Source: JBQLZO01 sp052168315 (GTDB lineage: Bacteria; Planctomycetota; Phycisphaerae; Phycisphaerales; UBA1924). From it: DNA of 64,000 nt. The translations under genes and the position numbers were made by a program. Positions 1-9,303 of this stretch are shown here, in pieces. The stretch is taken from assembly GCA_052168315.1 (NCBI GenBank), contig JBQLZO010000054.1, positions 7,247 to 71,246 of the forward strand, in the 5' to 3' direction. How positions within the stretch are numbered: the stretch's first letter is position 1; each line of letters starts with the position of its first letter. The notes beneath the pieces were generated by a model. The model was not told the origin of the DNA. It searched no databases and saw nothing but the letters and a program-made list of their open reading frames with translations.

Positions 1-317
1 GAGATCGTGCTGCGGGCCGCGACGGCGAATGACTTCTTGAGCTGCGTGTAGACCTTCTGCTGGGAGAGGGTGAGCCCGGTGGCGACGGTGGCGTCGAGTT
101 CTTCGGTGCCGTTGAATTCCACCCAGACGCTGGCGATTCCGATGCGCTCGAGCTGCTGGATCATCTTGGAGGTCAGGACCGTCCTGCTTGAGATGAGCTC
201 GATTTCCGGACGCACCGGGTGGAGCAGCGACGCTCCGACGGTCATGCCGGGTTCGAGTTCGGCTGTCGAGCACAGGAGCATGGGACGCTGGATCTCCGCG
301 AGGATTGCGGGGGTCAT
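1..317 (-). CDS. N-terminal part of a probable HD-GYP-type signalling protein (runs off the window)
   Basis: The open minus frame starts with ATG at 317 and is still open at base 1, giving about 105 residues. The visible part contains ELEPGMTVG, LLHPVRPEIEL and LTSKMIQQLERIGIASVWV. This pattern of a default value, 'set, find and act on the item' and an index-like segment is what I associate with the N-terminal module of bacterial HD-GYP phosphohydrolases (cyclic-di-GMP turnover). The catalytic HD and GYP motifs would lie outside the window, so the assignment is by resemblance only. No good Shine-Dalgarno sequence precedes the ATG, so the start is uncertain. Confidence 0.5.
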   Translation of the reverse strand, partial: MTPAILAEIQRPMLLCSTAELEPGMTVGASLLHPVRPEIELISSRTVLTSKMIQQLERIGIASVWVEFNGTEELDATVATGLTLSQQKVYTQLKKSFAVAARSTI

Positions 318-480
318 CGGCGATGTGCGGGTGTTTCCGTACCTGGGAGTCGAGCTGCTCGCTATTGGGTGGTGCGTCTGGCGCGGAGCGATGCGAGTTC
401 GGAGGCATGGGGAATGGCTGGGGCAGGGTTGTGAGCGGATGTGGGTGTCGTCGCCATCGGCATTCGTCCGAGAACGAGAG

Positions 481-515
481 CGGCGGCGAGCGCGCTGTGT
501 GCACGCTCGCCGCCG
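481..515 (-). terminator. GC-rich hairpin downstream of the secreted Cys-rich gene
   Basis: A perfect 12-bp inverted repeat (481-492 with 504-515, 11-nt loop) lies 27 bases past the stop of the minus-strand gene that ends at 542. No T-run follows on the minus strand, so it may be a factor-assisted terminator or an mRNA-stabilising stem. Confidence 0.4.
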
Positions 516-541
516 CGGCATGTTGTTGGTGGTTGGGCCGA

Positions 542-3097
542 TCAGTTGGGCACGATTTGCTTGGTGTAGGTGAACGAGCACTCGGGGCCGTTGTTGGGGC
601 ATCTTGTGGAGTACCGGATGCGGCGGCCAGCGGCGATGGTCGCGCCCATGTCCTGGGATTCACCGGGTGCGACGGTGCGCGGCGAAGTCGGCTGCTCGGA
701 CGGATCGCTGAGCACCCATTTCTCCTCCTCAGAGTCGAATTCCTGTACCTCGATGGTGACTTCGAGTTCGCACGCGGTCTTGGGCACGGTGAAGCTCACA
801 TCCACTGTCACGGCCGACGCGGTGACCGCCACGGTGTGCTCGATGGTCAGGTCCTTGGTGGTCTGCCCGCACGCTTTCTTGACGGGCTTGCTTGCTGACA
901 GCGCGTAATTCTGGACTTCGATCTCGGCCAACGCTCCTGGGATCAGTGGCGGCACGATGATGTAGGACGCCTGCTCGGGCCTGGTGAGGGCGACAGACCC
1001 GCCCGGGGGGAGTTCGAATCCCGGTTCGGCGTACGCCGGGTTGCCCGAGATCGTCTCGACGAGCACGATGATGGGCGCCGGCGCGGATTCAGAGAGCGTG
1101 AGCGCGAATCCGGGGAGCGGGTGCTCCGGTGAGTTCTGCGCGATGAGTTGTGGCTTTCCGTTGTACTCGAAGGTGACGAGGACGGGGTCGGCGCCGGGGC
1201 ATGGACCGAACTGTGACTTGAGGATGTTGACATCGGTGAAGTCGACGACTCCGTCGCCATTGAGGTCGCCGATGCAGCCGGGGCCGGTGCACCCGAGGTT
1301 GTCGAGGAGGATCTGGAGGTCGAAATCGTCGACGAACCCATCGCCGTTCAGGTCTGCGGGGCAGTTGTTTCCGCAGACTGCGCACCCGGCGATCGCGGCA
1401 ACGGCACAGAGTCCATCCCACGAAGTTTCGCAGCAGAACGGGTCGGCAGCGCAGATCTGCTCGCAGCACTCGGCATCATTGCAGAAGGGGGTGCCGTTGG
1501 CGATGCAGCAGTCGCCGGCGGTGGGATCGCCGCACCCGCCGGTGGGAACACACAGGTCGGGCGTGCAGGTCGTCTCGAAGCCCTGGAAGGCGCCGCCCTG
1601 CGAGTCGCAGTCGATCTGGGTGAGGCCATCGACGCACTCTGCCCCGAAGCAGCAGGCACCGACCCGGATCGCGGCGCACTCGCACTCGGGGAGCAGCAGT
1701 GCGGCGTTCGCGCAGATCTGGTCCCATTCGGTGTTGCAGCAGAACGGGTCGTTCGAGCAGACGATCTCGCAGCAGGGTTGGTTGTCGCAGAATGGCGTTC
1801 CGTTCGAGACGCAGCAGTCTCCGGAGGCGGGATCGCCGCAGGCGATCGGTCCGCACACTCCGGGCGCACATTCGGTGAATGGTCCGGAGAAATCGCCTTG
1901 TGCCTGGTCGCACTCGATGCCGGGGATGACGATGCAGTCTCCGTTGGGCAGGCAGCAGGCGCCGGGGACGAGGAACGGGCACAGGGGGCATCCGGTGGCC
2001 TTGCCGAGCCAGACGCCGCCGTTGGCCGCGCACTCGTCTTCGAGGGTGGTCTCGACGCAGGTTCCATCGGGGAAGCAGCAGGCGCCGTAGGAGTTGCCGA
2101 ATTCGCTCAGCAGGATGCCGAGGTCGTCGCTGTTGGTGTTCCCGAGTCCATCGACATCGCCCGGGCAATCGTCGCCGACGCATCCGAAGTCGCTGAGGAT
2201 GATGCTGAGGTCATCCGAGTCGACATCGCCATCCTCGTCGAGGTCAGCGCCGGTGGGGGTGAAGCAGGCGCGGAGGGGACAGCCGGTACGGGCGTTGTAT
2301 GCGTTGAAGTTGTTGCCCTCGATGGTGGGCGAGTTGTTGAACGCGTTCTGCGCGGTGGCCTGGTCGCCAGCGCCCGGGTTCGGGATGGCCATGCCGAAGT
2401 CTTCGCTGCCCGCTCCGCCGCCGGCGGGAATGGTGGAGGTCCATGTGAACCCCGCGAGGATGCAGGCGTCGGTGGCGGGGATCTGCTTGTCGGTCTTGCT
2501 CTCGACGCAGAGATAGGTGGTGAAGGCGATCACCCGGCCGCCGAGGTTGGGGTCGGCCCGCCCATCGCTGAAAGTCCTGGTGGGGAGCTGGCCCGCCTGC
2601 TCGGCGTCGGTGTAGTACCACGGCTTGTTGTCGTTGAACTCCGCGTCGGGGTATGCGGGCATGTTGGCCGGCGGCGGGTTCGGGTTGTCGCCCGGTTGGC
2701 CGTTTGCGATGCCATCACCGGGGGCGGGGTCGACGGCGGGGAGTTGCCCGACGACCGGATCGACGACCGTTCCGTCGTTGTTGATGCTGGTCTCGATGTT
2801 GAGCCAACGGAAGTCGTACCAGTCATTGAGGAACGCGAACTTGGGGTCGAGGTTGAAGTCGGCCTCAATGAAGTCACCGCCACCACCTCCGGCGACCGCG
2901 TCATCGACGGAGAGCTCGCCGATCTGAACGGGTCCGCCGAGGGCGGGGATGTTGGCGGTGACGGCGACGGTGTTGACCGCCGCGCCGGTGGAACCGGCGG
3001 CGATGGCGATGCCAAGCGCGGCGGTGTGGATGCGTCGCGCGCGACACCGAGAGCGGCGGGTCGCGAACGGCGAGGTCGATTGGGTTGCTTTCAACAT
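542..3097 (-). CDS. Large secreted Cys-rich protein with two dockerin-like calcium-loop regions
   Basis: This 851-residue protein is probably exported: an Arg-rich N-terminus is followed by a hydrophobic Ala/Gly stretch (residues about 27-45). Residues about 281-333 and 577-630 each hold paired loops such as DLDEDGDVDSDDL and DLNGDGFVDDFDL, resembling type I dockerin / EF-hand calcium sites. Between them lie three units beginning GACC and two units beginning CGDP with dense CC pairs. The C-terminus (from about 635) looks like beta-rich surface domains and has no PEP-CTERM anchor. The start is well supported: GAGGAG at 3106-3111, eight bases before the ATG. Planctomycetes encode many such proteins of unknown role. 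Adhesion or extracellular complex assembly is a guess. Confidence 0.8.
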   Translation of the reverse strand: MLKATQSTSPFATRRSRCRARRIHTAALGIAIAAGSTGAAVNTVAVTANIPALGGPVQIGELSVDDAVAGGGGGDFIEADFNLDPKFAFLNDWYDFRWLNIETSINNDGTVVDPVVGQLPAVDPAPGDGIANGQPGDNPNPPPANMPAYPDAEFNDNKPWYYTDAEQAGQLPTRTFSDGRADPNLGGRVIAFTTYLCVESKTDKQIPATDACILAGFTWTSTIPAGGGAGSEDFGMAIPNPGAGDQATAQNAFNNSPTIEGNNFNAYNARTGCPLRACFTPTGADLDEDGDVDSDDLSIILSDFGCVGDDCPGDVDGLGNTNSDDLGILLSEFGNSYGACCFPDGTCVETTLEDECAANGGVWLGKATGCPLCPFLVPGACCLPNGDCIVIPGIECDQAQGDFSGPFTECAPGVCGPIACGDPASGDCCVSNGTPFCDNQPCCEIVCSNDPFCCNTEWDQICANAALLLPECECAAIRVGACCFGAECVDGLTQIDCDSQGGAFQGFETTCTPDLCVPTGGCGDPTAGDCCIANGTPFCNDAECCEQICAADPFCCETSWDGLCAVAAIAGCAVCGNNCPADLNGDGFVDDFDLQILLDNLGCTGPGCIGDLNGDGVVDFTDVNILKSQFGPCPGADPVLVTFEYNGKPQLIAQNSPEHPLPGFALTLSESAPAPIIVLVETISGNPAYAEPGFELPPGGSVALTRPEQASYIIVPPLIPGALAEIEVQNYALSASKPVKKACGQTTKDLTIEHTVAVTASAVTVDVSFTVPKTACELEVTIEVQEFDSEEEKWVLSDPSEQPTSPRTVAPGESQDMGATIAAGRRIRYSTRCPNNGPECSFTYTKQIVPN

Positions 3098-3396
3098 GAT
3101 TGTGTCTCCTCACGCTTGGAGTGGGCGGTGGACAGGGTGCGCCGCCGCGCAGCGCACCAGAAGTGATCCGCTCGGGGATCTCTCATGTCTCACCCGAGTT
3201 CATGGTCTGGGAGGAGAATCTGAAGGTCGTTTGTGATCTATCATGTGTTGCGCGATTGCACGAGCGTCTTGGGTGCGGTGCTCGTGGGGCTTCGCGGACA
3301 GGGCGGTGGGCGAGCGGGGCGTTGGGGGCGGGTGGGCGATATCGTTGGATGACGGGCGTGGCGGGTAGGAGATGAGGGTCGGAACTCGAGCCGCGC
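3098..3396. other. Divergent intergenic region, 299 bp
   Basis: This region separates the secreted-protein gene (minus) from the ECF sigma gene (plus) and should hold both promoters. Apart from the Shine-Dalgarno of the minus gene I see a short inverted repeat near 3136-3160 and no convincing -35/-10 pair. Confidence 0.4.
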
Positions 3397-4002
3397 ATGA
3401 GCATCACCCGTACGACAACCGTGTTGCTGAAGGGTCTGGAGGACCCGGGGTGTCATTGGGCCTGGGCGGAGTTCGATGAGCGGTATCGGCCGCTGCTGCA
3501 CGCGGTGGCACGGCGGGCGGGGCTGAACGAAGCGGACGCGGCGGATGTGGCGCAGGACACGATCGCGGTGTTTGTTCGGAAGTACGCCGACGGGGGGTAT
3601 GACCGCGATCGTGCGCGGGTACGGACCTGGCTGTGCGGGATCGCGCGGCTGCAGATCGCGGACCTGCTTCGCAAGCGGGCGCGTCGGCACGAGTTCGCGG
3701 CCGGGTCGGACCCGGCGGCCGGGGTGCCTGATGAGCAGACGATGACGCAGGCGTGGGAGCAGGCCCGGCGGTCGTGGCTGCTGCGGCTGGCTTTGGAGCA
3801 GCTGAGGAGCAAGTCGCGGTTCAGCCCGGCGACGATCGAGGCGTTCGAGCTCAACGCGATCCGGGGGATGGGAGCGGAGCAGATCGCCGAACGGCTTCAG
3901 ATGAGCGTCCACGATGTGTACATGGCGAAGCACCGTGTGACGGAGCGGCTGCGGACGGTGCTGGAGCAGATCGAGCGGGAGCACGGCGATGAGGAACTCT
4001 GA
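3397..4002 (+). CDS. ECF-type RNA polymerase sigma-70 factor
   Basis: The 201-residue product has the two-domain ECF layout. Residues about 25-95 are region 2, including the conserved ADAADVAQDTIAVF segment and the DRARVRTWLCGIARLQIADLLRKR stretch typical of promoter melting and -10 recognition. Residues about 130-195 are region 4, ending in a helix-turn-helix (MGAEQIAERLQMSVHDVYMA). No extra C-terminal domain is seen. A membrane Ser/Thr kinase lies two genes downstream; ECF-kinase neighbours are frequent in planctomycetes and suggest control by phosphorylation rather than by a classical anti-sigma factor, which is absent here. The start lacks a strong Shine-Dalgarno. Confidence 0.88.
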   Translation: MSITRTTTVLLKGLEDPGCHWAWAEFDERYRPLLHAVARRAGLNEADAADVAQDTIAVFVRKYADGGYDRDRARVRTWLCGIARLQIADLLRKRARRHEFAAGSDPAAGVPDEQTMTQAWEQARRSWLLRLALEQLRSKSRFSPATIEAFELNAIRGMGAEQIAERLQMSVHDVYMAKHRVTERLRTVLEQIEREHGDEEL

Positions 4003-4156
4003 TCCGCTCACGGGCGGCGGGCGGATGGGGCCGTGGGCACCGGTGGGAAGGGGAGACGATTGAGTCCATCGGCTCGCTGTTCGGTCGTGTATCGTTTGGT
4101 GGTCGGGACGAGCCTGAGGCGCGGGGATGCCGGGCGTTGCAGCGAGGAGCGTTGAG

Positions 4157-4954
4157 ATGGGCGCATCGGATCGGGGTGGAACGAACGGACGATCGGGCGG
4201 CGGGGTGTTGCCGGGGCTGATTCGGCGGGTGCTGCCGGGCGGCGGTGGTTCGCGGAAGCCGGCGTATGTGGGTCGGGAGGCCGAGTACTGGGATGAGCGG
4301 TTCGCGAGCCAGCCTGGAGCGCTGCGCGGGCCCGGGCATTCGGCGCTCGATGAAGATGCCAATGTCGCGAACTACGAGGAGAAGCGGGCGTTTCTGGCCC
4401 GTCATCTTCCGCGCTGGGCGCCGGCGAGGCGCCCGAACGGATCGGCGGCACGCCTGCTGGATGCGGGGTGCGGGCCGGGTGCGTTCCTGGGGACCTGGCT
4501 GGAGCTGGGGTACGAGGTGAGCGGGCTGGACTTTTCTCCCTCGGCGATCGAGTCGGCGCGGGTGCGGCACGGGGATCGGGTATCGCTGCATGTGGGGCGG
4601 CTCGAGGGGACGGCTCCGGGGGCGGCGTACGACATCGTGGTGTGCGTGGATGTGCTGTTCCATGTGGTGTCCGACGATGCGTGGCAGTCTGCGGTGGGGA
4701 TGCTGGCACGGTCCTGCGCGCGCGATGGTGTGCTGGTGATCCAGGAGGGGCTGGACCAGCCGATGCGTCCTTCGCGTCATGTGCGCGGGCGGACACGGGC
4801 GGAGTACGCTCGGGCGTTCGAGAGTGCCGGGATGTTCATCGATGAGCACCATCGCCATTACCTTGCGATCGAAGGGGCGCTCAAGGATGTGCTGGTGCTG
4901 CGGCATCGTGGCGAGGGGTTGCGCGGGGATGGGGGAGATCGCAACGGGCGATGA
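4157..4954 (+). CDS. Class I SAM-dependent methyltransferase
   Basis: The 265-residue protein has the Rossmann motif I LDAGCGPGAFLGTWLELG, motif II VSGLDFSPSAIE and the acidic IVVCVDVLFHVV segment of UbiG-like (Methyltransf_25) enzymes. The substrate cannot be inferred. I place the start at 4157, where GAGGAG stands at 4144-4149, rather than at the in-frame ATG 30 bases upstream. The stop overlaps the kinase start by four bases (ATGA), so the two are probably translationally coupled. It sits between an ECF sigma factor and a Ser/Thr kinase, so a part in that signalling unit, or simple operon membership, is possible. Confidence 0.85.
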   Translation: MGASDRGGTNGRSGGGVLPGLIRRVLPGGGGSRKPAYVGREAEYWDERFASQPGALRGPGHSALDEDANVANYEEKRAFLARHLPRWAPARRPNGSAARLLDAGCGPGAFLGTWLELGYEVSGLDFSPSAIESARVRHGDRVSLHVGRLEGTAPGAAYDIVVCVDVLFHVVSDDAWQSAVGMLARSCARDGVLVIQEGLDQPMRPSRHVRGRTRAEYARAFESAGMFIDEHHRHYLAIEGALKDVLVLRHRGEGLRGDGGDRNGR

Positions 4955-7614
4955 TCGATCGGCATGATGCGAACCACGGCGGCGGGCGGGGATCGGGCGA
5001 TGGCGCCGCCGGCGATTGGGAACGCGAGGCGACGCTGCTGGATCGGTGCGACCGGGCGTCGTGCCCGGGGCTTGCAGCGCTGGAGGGTGTCGCGGATGGC
5101 TCGGCCGATGCCGCGGGCGTGCTCTTGCCCGGATGCGAGCGGTGCGAGCGCCGGCTCGCGGGCGTGCGATCGAATCGGGCGCTGCTCGATGAGTTGCGCA
5201 GCGTGTCGTGCGAGGGCGTGGGAAGTGGGAGCGAGTCCGCATCGCCGCCATCGCCACCTTCGCTCGCGGGGTACTCGGTTGGCGGGCTGATCAGCGCGGG
5301 CGGGCAGGCGACGGTGTTCCGCGGGGTGCACGAGGCCTCGGGGCGTCCGGTGGCCATCAAGGTGATGCACGGGATCGATGCGGAGCACCCGGGTGATGCG
5401 ACCGATGTGGCGCGGCTGGACCGCGAGCTGCGGATCCTCGCGCGGTTCCGCCATCCGGGCATCGTGACGGTGTACGACGGCGGGCGGACCGGCGATGGGC
5501 TGCCGTACATCGTGATGGAGCTGGTGGAAGGGGGGACTCTGAAGGACCACGCGTCGGTGCGCCGGTTCGGCGAGACGAAGGGTGGGATCCGGGAGGCGGG
5601 CACGCTGATTCGGGATGTGGCGCGTGCGGTGGCTGCGGCCCAGCGGACGGGGCTGATCCATCGGGATCTGAAGCCCGGGAACATCCTGATCGATGATGCG
5701 GGGCGTCCGAAGGTGGTGGACTTTGGGATCGCGGGCGAACGCGGCGAGCCCGGTGTGTCCGGCACCGATGATGGTGAGGAGGGGCGTTTCGTCGGTTCGG
5801 TCGCGTACGCGGCGCCCGAGCAGTTCGATCCGAACGGGATCGGCGCGCTGGATGCGCGGGTGGATGTGTTCTCACTCGGCCTGATCCTGCGGGAGCTGCT
5901 GACGGGGCGTCGGCTTCGGCGGAATCCGCTGCGGTCGGAAGCCGCGGCGGGCGCGCGGGAAGAGAACCGGCTCGTTCCGGTGGACCTGGACAGGATCGTG
6001 TCGCGTGCGACGGCGATCGATCCGGATCATCGCTATCCATCGGCTTCGGCGCTTGGCGAGGATCTCGACAGGTGGCTGCGGGGGTACCCGATCGAGGAGC
6101 GCCGCTCGGAGGCGTGGCATGTGGTGATGCTGTTCGTGGGGCGGCATCCGATCGCGTCGGCGGCGGGTGTGGTGTTTCTGTTGCTGCTGGTGTCCTACGC
6201 GGCGACGATCACGACCGCGGCGGCGATGATCCGCTCGAAGAATGTGGACCTCCGCCATCGGCTGGTGCAGCGGGAGTCGGTGATGAGCGCGATCTCGGAG
6301 CCGCTTGCGGCGCTGGATGCGGACTCGTCGCTGGAGTCGGTGCGTGACATTGATGAGCTGCTGGTTCGCGCGGCGGAGGCGATCGGCCGGCACCTGGGCG
6401 ATGAGCCGGCGCTGCAGAGCCGGTTGCTGTCGCGCGTCGGGCTGGCGTTGTTGTACCGCCGGGCGTTCGACGAGGCGGAGCTGTGTCTTGAGCGTGCTTA
6501 CGAGGGGGAGCGCGAGGTCGCGGCGGCGGTGGATGGTGTCGGGCGCGGGGCGACGCCACGCCTTGCGGAGACCCTGCACGATCTGGGGCGCCTCTACTGG
6601 CACAGGGCGAATGTTGAGCGATTCGGGAGCGAGCGGGTGCGGGCGGAGGAGTACCAGGCGCGGTCCATCGATTGCTACGAGCGGTCTTACCGGATGCGCC
6701 AGGAGTTGCTGGAGAGGGACGATCCGGAACTCGTGCGAACAATGTCGCACCTTGGTTCGGCGTACTCAGCGATCGGACGGTTCGAGGATGCGGATCGGAT
6801 GTTCGATCGGGTGCTCGCGGTGCTGGAGGGAAGCGATGATGATGGATCGCTGGAGCTGGTCCGGATCCTGATGTCGCTGGGGAGCCATCGGTATCGGAAG
6901 AACGATCTGCCGGGGTCGGAGGCCGCGTACGCCCACGCCGAGCGGGTGGCGCGTGAGACCTCGGTGGGTTTGCCGCTCGCGGCGGCGATTAACGCCCGTG
7001 GGCTGCTGTTGTTAGAACTGGATCGTCCGCGGGAGGCCCGGGAGCGGTTCGATGAGGCGGGGCAGCTCCGGCGGGATCTGCTGGGGCCGTTCGATCCGGA
7101 GTTTCTGGCTTCGCGTCGGGACATGGCGATGGCGATGCTGGAGGCGAACCTCCCGAGCGAGGCGCATGGCGTCGCCAACGCGGTGCTGCAATCGATCGAG
7201 CTGGCCGGGCCGCGGGCCCGTGGCCTGGAGCGGACGGCCCGGTTCATCGTCGCGGCGGCGGAGGCGAGGATGGGGCGTGGACGCGGTGGGGGGGTGCCGG
7301 AAGCGCTGGCGTCGTTGTGGGAGGAATTGAGCGCTGTGCCCCGGGCCCCCGAGCGGACGGATCGGCGGACGGAGCGGCTTCGGGCGTCGGTGGGGCTTGA
7401 ACTTCTGGGGGTCCTCGTGGACTCGGGTGATGGATCGCTGGATTCGGCGTCGATCGCAGAGGAAGTGCGGCTCGACCTGGAGTCGCTCGTTCCGAGTCCC
7501 CGGCGGACACGGGATCTGGCTCGGCTCGTCGATCTGGCGGGGCGGGCGGGCGCGAGCGCCGGGGCGCGCGATTCCGCGACCGGGGAGGATGTGGCGCGCG
7601 GTAGGATGCCGTGA
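4951..7614 (+). CDS. Membrane Ser/Thr protein kinase with C-terminal TPR region
   Basis: This is an 887-residue Hanks-type kinase. Residues about 60-75 (LPGCERCERRLAGV) resemble a small zinc-binding module. The kinase domain spans about 107-370, with lysine 137 in VAIKVM, the catalytic loop HRDLKPGN (237-244), DFG at 257-259 and APE at 288-290, so it should be active. One membrane segment follows at about 400-425. The rest, about 430-880, is helical with TPR-like repeats and probably lies outside the cytoplasm as a sensing or docking region. It overlaps the methyltransferase by four bases at its start and gatB by four at its end. It is a natural candidate to control the ECF sigma factor two genes upstream. 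Confidence 0.9.
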   Translation: MIDRHDANHGGGRGSGDGAAGDWEREATLLDRCDRASCPGLAALEGVADGSADAAGVLLPGCERCERRLAGVRSNRALLDELRSVSCEGVGSGSESASPPSPPSLAGYSVGGLISAGGQATVFRGVHEASGRPVAIKVMHGIDAEHPGDATDVARLDRELRILARFRHPGIVTVYDGGRTGDGLPYIVMELVEGGTLKDHASVRRFGETKGGIREAGTLIRDVARAVAAAQRTGLIHRDLKPGNILIDDAGRPKVVDFGIAGERGEPGVSGTDDGEEGRFVGSVAYAAPEQFDPNGIGALDARVDVFSLGLILRELLTGRRLRRNPLRSEAAAGAREENRLVPVDLDRIVSRATAIDPDHRYPSASALGEDLDRWLRGYPIEERRSEAWHVVMLFVGRHPIASAAGVVFLLLLVSYAATITTAAAMIRSKNVDLRHRLVQRESVMSAISEPLAALDADSSLESVRDIDELLVRAAEAIGRHLGDEPALQSRLLSRVGLALLYRRAFDEAELCLERAYEGEREVAAAVDGVGRGATPRLAETLHDLGRLYWHRANVERFGSERVRAEEYQARSIDCYERSYRMRQELLERDDPELVRTMSHLGSAYSAIGRFEDADRMFDRVLAVLEGSDDDGSLELVRILMSLGSHRYRKNDLPGSEAAYAHAERVARETSVGLPLAAAINARGLLLLELDRPREARERFDEAGQLRRDLLGPFDPEFLASRRDMAMAMLEANLPSEAHGVANAVLQSIELAGPRARGLERTARFIVAAAEARMGRGRGGGVPEALASLWEELSAVPRAPERTDRRTERLRASVGLELLGVLVDSGDGSLDSASIAEEVRLDLESLVPSPRRTRDLARLVDLAGRAGASAGARDSATGEDVARGRMP

Positions 7615-9278
7615 TCATGCCGCCGGATTCTCCATCGTCGCGTCCGCCTTCGCCGGCTCCATGCAGCGCTTCGCCAGGACCCGGGCGGGACATCTCCATG
7701 GTTCGCGGGGTGCGGCTGATCGTGGGGATGGAGGTGCATGTTGAGCTGATGACGCGGACGAAGATGTTCACGCGCGTGGGTTCGCCGGCCCATCCTGAGC
7801 ATGATGGCTCCGCGCACGAGGAGCCGAACACGCTGATCGATCCGGTGGTGTTGGCGCTGCCGGGATCGCTGCCTGTGCTGAACCGTCGGGCGATCGATCT
7901 CTCGATCCGTGTGGGGCTCGCGTTGAACTGCCGGATCGCCGCGATGACGCGGTGGGATCGGAAGTCGTACTTCTATCCTGATCTGCCGAAGGCGTACCAG
8001 ATCAGCCAGTTCGCGCTGCCGCTGTGCTTCGATGGGAGCGTGGATGTTCCGGTGGGTGACGCGGGGGGCGTGGCGCGGGTGGGGATCGTGCGGGCGCACC
8101 TGGAGGAGGATGCGGGGAAGCTGCTGCACGAGGCGCCCGGCGGACACAGGATCGAACACTCGATCGTGGATCTGAACCGGGCGGGGACCCCGCTGCTGGA
8201 GATCGTGACAGCGCCCGACATGGCGAGCGCCGATGTGGCGGTGGCGTTCGCGCAGTGGCTGCACCGCGTGTGCCGGTGGCTCGGCGCGACGCTGGGGGTG
8301 ATGCAGCGTGGGCACATGCGGTTCGAGCCAAACATCAACACCGAGCTGACGCTCTCGGACGGGCGTGTGGTGCGGACCCCGATCGTGGAGGTCAAGAACC
8401 TGAACTCGTTTCGCGCGGTGCGCGGCGCGATCGAGTATGAACTGGGCGCGCAGCCGCACCGGTGGGTGGAGGATGGGGTGGAGCACGGCCCGGGGCGGAA
8501 GTCGACCCGCGGGTGGGATGATGCTCGCGGTGTGACGACGCCCCAGCGAGAGAAAGAAGAAGCGCACGACTACCGGTACTTCCCTGATCCGGACCTGCTC
8601 CCCGCCACCATCGATGCGGCGTGGGTGGAACGGATCCGGGCGGAGATGCCCGAGCTTCCGGATGCGCGACGATCACGGTACCGGGAGGACTACGGGCTCG
8701 ATGGGTGGGAGTGCGATGCGCTGGTGGCTGAGCGATCGGTCAGCGAGTTCTTTGAGACGAGCGTGGCGAGCGCGTGCGAGATGCTGGGGCTGGGAGCATC
8801 TGGTGGGGCCGGTGCCGCGCGGTGCGGGCGGCTGGTGGCGACCGTGCTGCTCCAGAACGGCGCCAAGCTTGCGAACGAGCGGGGGGGCACGGTCGCGGAA
8901 CTGGGGGTGATGGGCACGGAAGTTGGGGCGATCGTGGCGCTCCGCGAGGGCGGCGAGATCGGGTCCAATGCGATCGATCCGTTGCTGGTTGCGCTGGCGG
9001 ACCGGAGGGGCGAGGCGGTCGGCGATTCCGGGCTTGAGACGGTTCGCATGCTGGCGGAGCGGCTGGGGCTGATCCAGGTGCGGGATGCCTCGGCGCTGCG
9101 GGCGTGGTGCGAAGAATCGCTGGCGGATCCCGCGCACGCCTCCGCGATCGAGGATGTCCGAGGCGGGAAGGAGGTCGCGGTGGGGCGCCTGGTGGGGAGC
9201 GTGATGAAGCGATCGGGCGGGAAGGCCGATGCGGCGTCGGTGCGGGCGATGCTCCTGGAGATGATCCGCGCCCGGTGA
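7611..9278 (+). CDS. gatB: Aspartyl/glutamyl-tRNA amidotransferase subunit B
   Basis: GatB is the tRNA-binding kinase-like subunit that, with GatA and GatC, converts Asp-tRNA(Asn) or Glu-tRNA(Gln) to the amidated form. Family motifs are clear: LIVGMEVHVELMT near the start, DRKSYFYPDLPKAYQISQ, MRFEPNINTEL, VEVKNLNSFRAVRGAIEYE and KEEAHDYRYFPDPDLLP, then the helical C-terminal YqeY-like tail. I use the GTG at 7611, which overlaps the kinase stop (GTGA) and has AGGA upstream; ATG at 7617 is equally possible and the family homology begins only at about 7698. The protein (555 residues, 526 from 7698) is somewhat longer than the usual 475-490. gatA and gatC are not in the window. Confidence 0.95.
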   Translation: MIMPPDSPSSRPPSPAPCSASPGPGRDISMVRGVRLIVGMEVHVELMTRTKMFTRVGSPAHPEHDGSAHEEPNTLIDPVVLALPGSLPVLNRRAIDLSIRVGLALNCRIAAMTRWDRKSYFYPDLPKAYQISQFALPLCFDGSVDVPVGDAGGVARVGIVRAHLEEDAGKLLHEAPGGHRIEHSIVDLNRAGTPLLEIVTAPDMASADVAVAFAQWLHRVCRWLGATLGVMQRGHMRFEPNINTELTLSDGRVVRTPIVEVKNLNSFRAVRGAIEYELGAQPHRWVEDGVEHGPGRKSTRGWDDARGVTTPQREKEEAHDYRYFPDPDLLPATIDAAWVERIRAEMPELPDARRSRYREDYGLDGWECDALVAERSVSEFFETSVASACEMLGLGASGGAGAARCGRLVATVLLQNGAKLANERGGTVAELGVMGTEVGAIVALREGGEIGSNAIDPLLVALADRRGEAVGDSGLETVRMLAERLGLIQVRDASALRAWCEESLADPAHASAIEDVRGGKEVAVGRLVGSVMKRSGGKADAASVRAMLLEMIRAR

Positions 9279-9303
9279 GGGCGCGGCGGTGGGCTTGGGG
9301 CGG

